A stretch of 9,511 nucleotides of DNA from CAZKCK01 sp964552325 (GTDB lineage Bacteria; Bacteroidota; Bacteroidia; Bacteroidales; TTA-H9). The position numbers were made by a program, and so were the translations under genes. This document shows, piece by piece, positions 8,501-9,511 of this stretch; position 1 is the stretch's first letter; the number at the start of each line of letters is the position of its first letter. The DNA lies in the NCBI GenBank assembly GCA_964552325.1, contig CAZKHA010000133.1, positions 1 through 9,511 on the forward strand. The letters are read 5' to 3'. The notes beneath the pieces are model-generated. The model was given only the letters and a program-made list of their open reading frames with translations. It did no database searches and was not told the origin of the DNA.

Positions 8501-8612
8501 GTTGAGGGTATATCAAAAAGGCCATTACAACAATGGGTTTACACAAATTGAGTGTATGTACGCACCTGAGTTCTCCGCACGGAGTGAAAGCATCAACATT
8601 AGAGTCAAGTAA
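2586..8612 (+). CDS. secreted alpha-2-macroglobulin family protein lacking the thioester motif
   Basis: This is a very large exported protein (about 2008 residues) of the bacterial alpha-2-macroglobulin family (COG2373), whose members guard the envelope against proteases. The chosen ATG opens a signal peptide: K2-K4, a hydrophobic run to about 24, and a likely cleavage after A17-M-A19. The ATG at 2508 would add 26 non-signal-like residues. There is no lipobox cysteine, so it is probably periplasmic or surface/secreted rather than a lipoprotein. Residues about 25-375 form a helical, TPR-like N-terminal region. Macroglobulin beta-domains run from about 380. The MG2 signature TDRKIFRPGQ is at 596-605 and VEDYKRPVFE at 682-691. 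A flexible bait-like segment (about 1179-1241, Met-, Ser-, Pro-, Ala-rich) precedes the A2M segment FFYPQIETD...SLTKW (1244-1270). A helical toroid follows (about 1440-1770, with GGYRWFDG at 1566-1573). The C-terminal receptor-binding-like domain (about 1898-2008) carries VHMKDHRASGFEP. At the thioester site C1465 is kept, but the motif reads C-A-D-A instead of C-x-E-Q. The frame is continuous over 6 kb. No pbpC lies beside it. Confidence 0.95.
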   Translation: MKPKFLAVIILTVATAAMALTFSIPANKNRIPSSWEKAWKQVDSLKEIGQPKSALELVNVLNKRATNENNQPQLLKTLMYRFALKSSFEENYEEEAILEAKQALKGAKEPVKQLLHSIIADLYQSYYQSNRWRVLNRTKLQGDVSQDIKTWDASVFYDTIHWNYQHSLQHPENLAKIKIRDFLPILDTGRNGALYRPSLLDLLSYRAIAYYQNDESGISESITEFELDNPDYFGDDVTFTNIRLQDLKAEGPKRELLKCYQLLEKAHQNDADKTAMVYSQLQRLEFVRNNSTLYYADSLYVKTLTQLSTNYKNHEISSWVAYNLATFYQNQPEQTSDLKRVEAICKQAIERFPKSDGALNCSDLLTNLYRQNLSLQMPEAIYPGNPMLLSVSWQNCKELYIKVLRIDYEDWEARQEQNQDALIKRYLKHKPVQEIHQKLEGELDFKNHTSELAINGLPSGYYLVLASSNPKFNFTESPVSYTTFYSTRLSAITKSGTAHNREIIVLDREKGSTVSGVKVTAFQRDYQSSSRKWVRKQAGSQVTNKEGKASLPIQQRYDEYNTQYQLVLQADTFRIGGGYFDFPHPETSQQQTFFFTDRKIFRPGQTIYFKGISIEKKGKKQTCVTGQKQRISLYNANNKEVDHLEVSTNKYGSFSGSFVIPSTGLTGNYRIHSPHGSIQLNVEDYKRPVFETGFKPVTGLYKLEETIKVEGFAKALAGYAISDAQIKYRVVRAAHFPYPWFRWNWFGYFPEANETVLLTGTTTTDAMGQFQISFNAIPDKSLRKQFNPYFTYTIYADVTDLNGETRSSQTAVSVGYQALVIKLDLDENLNQTTTKTVKLLATNLAGKPEKTQGSIAIYKLIAPDKVVVPRPHTIPDRPLISKNSFEKLFPQLPFATENEFINWQTGECYLETTFNTAIDSLLPLNGISNWPQGVYKFVMKAKDAFGTPVEAVQYATLFNPKASKLPYPTAFFMVPLNTVCEPGDEASILIGSAFKDFKVLMEVVNGDSTLVSKWLTLSENQTLVNFPIKEIHRGNITMRFYSVKHNHFFNFEQVISVPFTNKKLDIVLEHFRSELAPGQKERWSLCIKNFKGIASQAELAACLYDASLDAFAPNAWQLNLFGAQGPLVGWQESNGFSTAYSNNLFEPPYAEPKSKPIGFDQLNWFGYPIYGRFIGYRGMMMDKATRVAEAASDSEVLEMAAPSSTTKVPANGQTIGGVSAKGDIDPQEPKPSETPRTDFSETAFFYPQIETDSLGAATISFTIPQSLTKWKLLLLAHDKQLASGILQKELVTRKDVMVVPNAPRFLRIGDTLVFPVKVVNTSKQSLSVKTTLTFSNPVDNSVVKLVAANESTEKTIELQAGESRNVEWKLVVNTVPGIVGYRVSATSEAFSDVMEAQLPVLTNQVWLTNSYPMDINSLQEKTFRFDFPKTAVKKPGTRLSLEFTSNPAWYAIQALPYLAEPSYECADAIFRMFYANTLAAKVAQSNPAIAKVFESWKTAYPDALTSNLEKNQELKSVLLEETPWVMEAKNETQQKNAVSKLFNANNIRHQQEQALAKLAKLQLGNGGYRWFDGMPDSRYVTQQILTGFGRLFERQVIRENDFDGLSNGIKRALDYTDERMLEDYMRWLELKAKNPQNESSFYDVQYLYARSLYLNNYPIAPKYVEAHKHYLKLALKNWQNDGLYHQAMLAIAFKRYREETTALLIMKSLAEKALHNEEMGMYWRQQAGWYWYQAPIETQAQLIEAFAEVTQDTKAVDEMKKWLLKQKQTQAWATTTATAEAVYALMLQGNNLLAENKPVEIYAKNQAIWPDSKSAVEPGTGYFKKTWVNADIPQGMDQPLVKNPNNHIAWGAVYLQYFEDYDKVKPATSPLNLEKKLFVERQTPSGPALEPIEKAQNLHPGDKIVVRIVLRTDRNMEFVHMKDHRASGFEPIDVLSGYNYRDGLGYYQSTRDAATHFFFNYLPKGTWVFEYALRVYQKGHYNNGFTQIECMYAPEFSARSESINIRVK

Positions 8613-8618
8613 TTTACA

Positions 8619-8634
8619 ATTAACAAATTAACAC
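8619..8634. repeat. 8-bp tandem repeat after the macroglobulin gene
   Basis: ATTAACAA (8619-8626) is followed directly by ATTAACAC (8627-8634), an imperfect tandem pair starting 7 bases after the TAA stop. It is A/T-rich with no hairpin partner. No function can be assigned. Confidence 0.3.
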
Positions 8635-8651
8635 AAAATCTATTTTCAAAA

Positions 8652-8738
8652 ACGGTAAAAATTTAGCGTAAAAGACGTATGCCATAGTTGGATTTTGTGC
8701 AAGAAACCGCCCAAGCAGAATGGGTACGGTAAAAGTTT
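8652..8738. repeat. direct repeat pair ACGGTAAAA(A/G)TTT upstream of the DedA gene
   Basis: ACGGTAAAAATTT (8652-8664) recurs as ACGGTAAAAGTTT (8726-8738), 12 of 13 bases identical and 74 bases apart start to start. The second copy ends one base before the -7 box of the downstream gene, a position where a regulator could act. It may equally be chance in A/T-rich DNA. Confidence 0.3.
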
Positions 8739-8739
8739 G

Positions 8740-8747
8740 TATTTTTG
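8740..8747 (+). promoter_or_regulatory. Bacteroidota-type -7 promoter box for the DedA gene
   Basis: TATTTTTG matches the Bacteroidota sigma-ABfr -7 consensus TAnnTTTG at every fixed position, in the context GTTTGTATTTTTGCCGC that is common before genes of this phylum. Transcription would start near 8753, giving a leader of about 50 bases before the ATG at 8804. I see no good -33 TTG at the usual 19-21 base spacing; the sequence there is AAGCAGAA. Confidence 0.5.
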
Positions 8748-8803
8748 CCGCTATTCTTTTGATGGTTATAAAATTGATAAACTTAACAGAAAGTTAATTT
8801 GTT

Positions 8804-9424
8804 ATGACAGGTGTGTTTACTGATGTGATAGCGTGGTATATGGACAATATGAATTATTTCACCATCACCCTATTGATGGCAATTGAAAGTTCTTTTATTC
8901 CGCTTCCTTCCGAACTGGTGGTTCCACCAGCAGCTTATAAAGCAGCCCAAGGTGAGCTTAACATTTACTTAGTTGTAATTTTTGCCACAATTGGTGCTTT
9001 AATTGGTGCTTTATTTAATTATACCTTAGCCTATTTTGTAGGTAGAGCGGCTATATATAAGCTTGCCAATACACGTTTAGCGCGTTTGTTCCTTATCGAA
9101 CCTAAATCTATCCAAAAATCTGAAGACTATTTTATAAAAAATGGTAATATCTCCACCCTTATTGGAAGATTAGTGCCGGTTATCAGGCATTTAATTTCAA
9201 TTCCAGCAGGCTTGGCAAAAATGCCGCTTAGAAGTTTTATAATTTATACAACTATTGGTGCTTTTATTTGGAATATTTGCTTGGCACTTATGGGCTACTT
9301 TATACCTAAAGAACTAATCGAAAACTATTATCACGAGCTCACAATTGGTGGATTGGCTCTAGGATTTCTGTTCGTAGCCTATCTGGTATATAAGGGTTTT
9401 AAAAATAAAGCCCCTAGCCAATAA
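8804..9424 (+). CDS. DedA family integral membrane protein
   Basis: DedA proteins are inner-membrane proteins of the VTT/SNARE-associated superfamily. Some members recycle undecaprenyl phosphate or other lipid carriers across the membrane, and loss affects envelope stability and proton-motive force; the exact substrate here is unknown. At 206 residues it is of usual size. The early re-entrant segment carries E28 and the signature IPLPSE (32-37). Glycines G64 and G68 and the FVGR at 78-81 mark the second conserved segment. GRLVPVIRHLISIPAG (121-136) holds two arginines, R122 and R128, spaced as in the essential pair of E. coli YqjA, and IGAFIWN (151-157) follows. Hydrophobic segments lie at about 14-32, 53-80, 140-168 and 178-196, ending in a basic tail. 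The chosen ATG lies about 50 bases after the predicted transcription start, without a clear Shine-Dalgarno sequence. Confidence 0.94.
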   Translation: MTGVFTDVIAWYMDNMNYFTITLLMAIESSFIPLPSELVVPPAAYKAAQGELNIYLVVIFATIGALIGALFNYTLAYFVGRAAIYKLANTRLARLFLIEPKSIQKSEDYFIKNGNISTLIGRLVPVIRHLISIPAGLAKMPLRSFIIYTTIGAFIWNICLALMGYFIPKELIENYYHELTIGGLALGFLFVAYLVYKGFKNKAPSQ

Positions 9425-9433
9425 ACATTTTAA

Positions 9434-9511
9434 TCAAAATTCCTTTCGACGTATTTCTTGAAAATAAGCTGCATTCACATCGTCTAGACGTTTTTGCAAA
9501 ATCCGTGCAAA
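9434..9511 (-). CDS. 3' end of an unidentified convergent gene (partial)
   Basis: Read on the minus strand from the right edge, this frame is open for 25 codons to a TGA (complement of 9434-9436). It ends in RLDDVNAAYFQEIRRKEF, a charged, helix-forming C-terminus of convincing protein composition. One alternative minus frame stops quickly; the other is open but gives a cysteine-rich, unlikely peptide. The family cannot be named from so little. It converges on the DedA gene, with only 9 bases between the two stop codons and no room for a separate terminator. Confidence 0.55.
   Translation of the reverse strand, partial: FARILQKRLDDVNAAYFQEIRRKEF

Noticed and set aside
9481..9490. CGTCTAGACG perfect 10-base palindrome
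   Set aside because: It lies inside the convergent partial coding frame, is isolated and has no second copy in the window.

Overview
The window looks like an ordinary chromosomal stretch of a member of the Bacteroidota, perhaps a Cytophagales-like lineage; the phylum is the safer call. The evidence is moderate A+T content, start sites mostly without a strong Shine-Dalgarno sequence, a textbook Bacteroidota -7 promoter box (TATTTTTG) upstream of the last complete gene, and a very large alpha-2-macroglobulin of the kind common in that phylum.

Layout, left to right. Positions 2-55 hold the possible 3' end of a gene entering from the left. It is followed by short direct repeats ending in ACA that resemble one end of an IS21-type element. 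rsgA (148-1206, +) encodes the circularly permuted GTPase of small-subunit ribosome maturation. A 309-base gap follows; it has no intact gene but contains a short stretch that may be a decayed PPC/DUF296 protein. Next is a TIGR01777/SDR39U1 epimerase-like NAD(P)-binding protein (1516-2385, +). The window is dominated by a single 6-kb gene (2586-8612, +) for a secreted alpha-2-macroglobulin family protein of about 2008 residues. A DedA-family membrane protein (8804-9424, +) follows. The 3' end of a convergent minus-strand gene (9434-9511) closes the window.

The four complete genes share a strand but are separated by gaps of about 190-310 bases, and one has a clear promoter of its own. They are more likely separate transcription units than an operon. 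I see no functional link beyond a loose envelope theme: the macroglobulin is exported, and DedA proteins are membrane lipid-carrier transporters.

The most interesting observation is in the macroglobulin. The thioester motif (C-x-E-Q) that lets these proteins trap proteases covalently has become C-A-D-A, although the surrounding domain is intact. There is also no lipobox and no neighbouring pbpC, so the protein resembles the thioester-less YfaS class in these respects more than the YfhM/PbpC class. I found no CRISPR array, tRNA, rRNA, prophage, toxin-antitoxin or defence cassette. I do not see an undescribed multi-gene system in this window.
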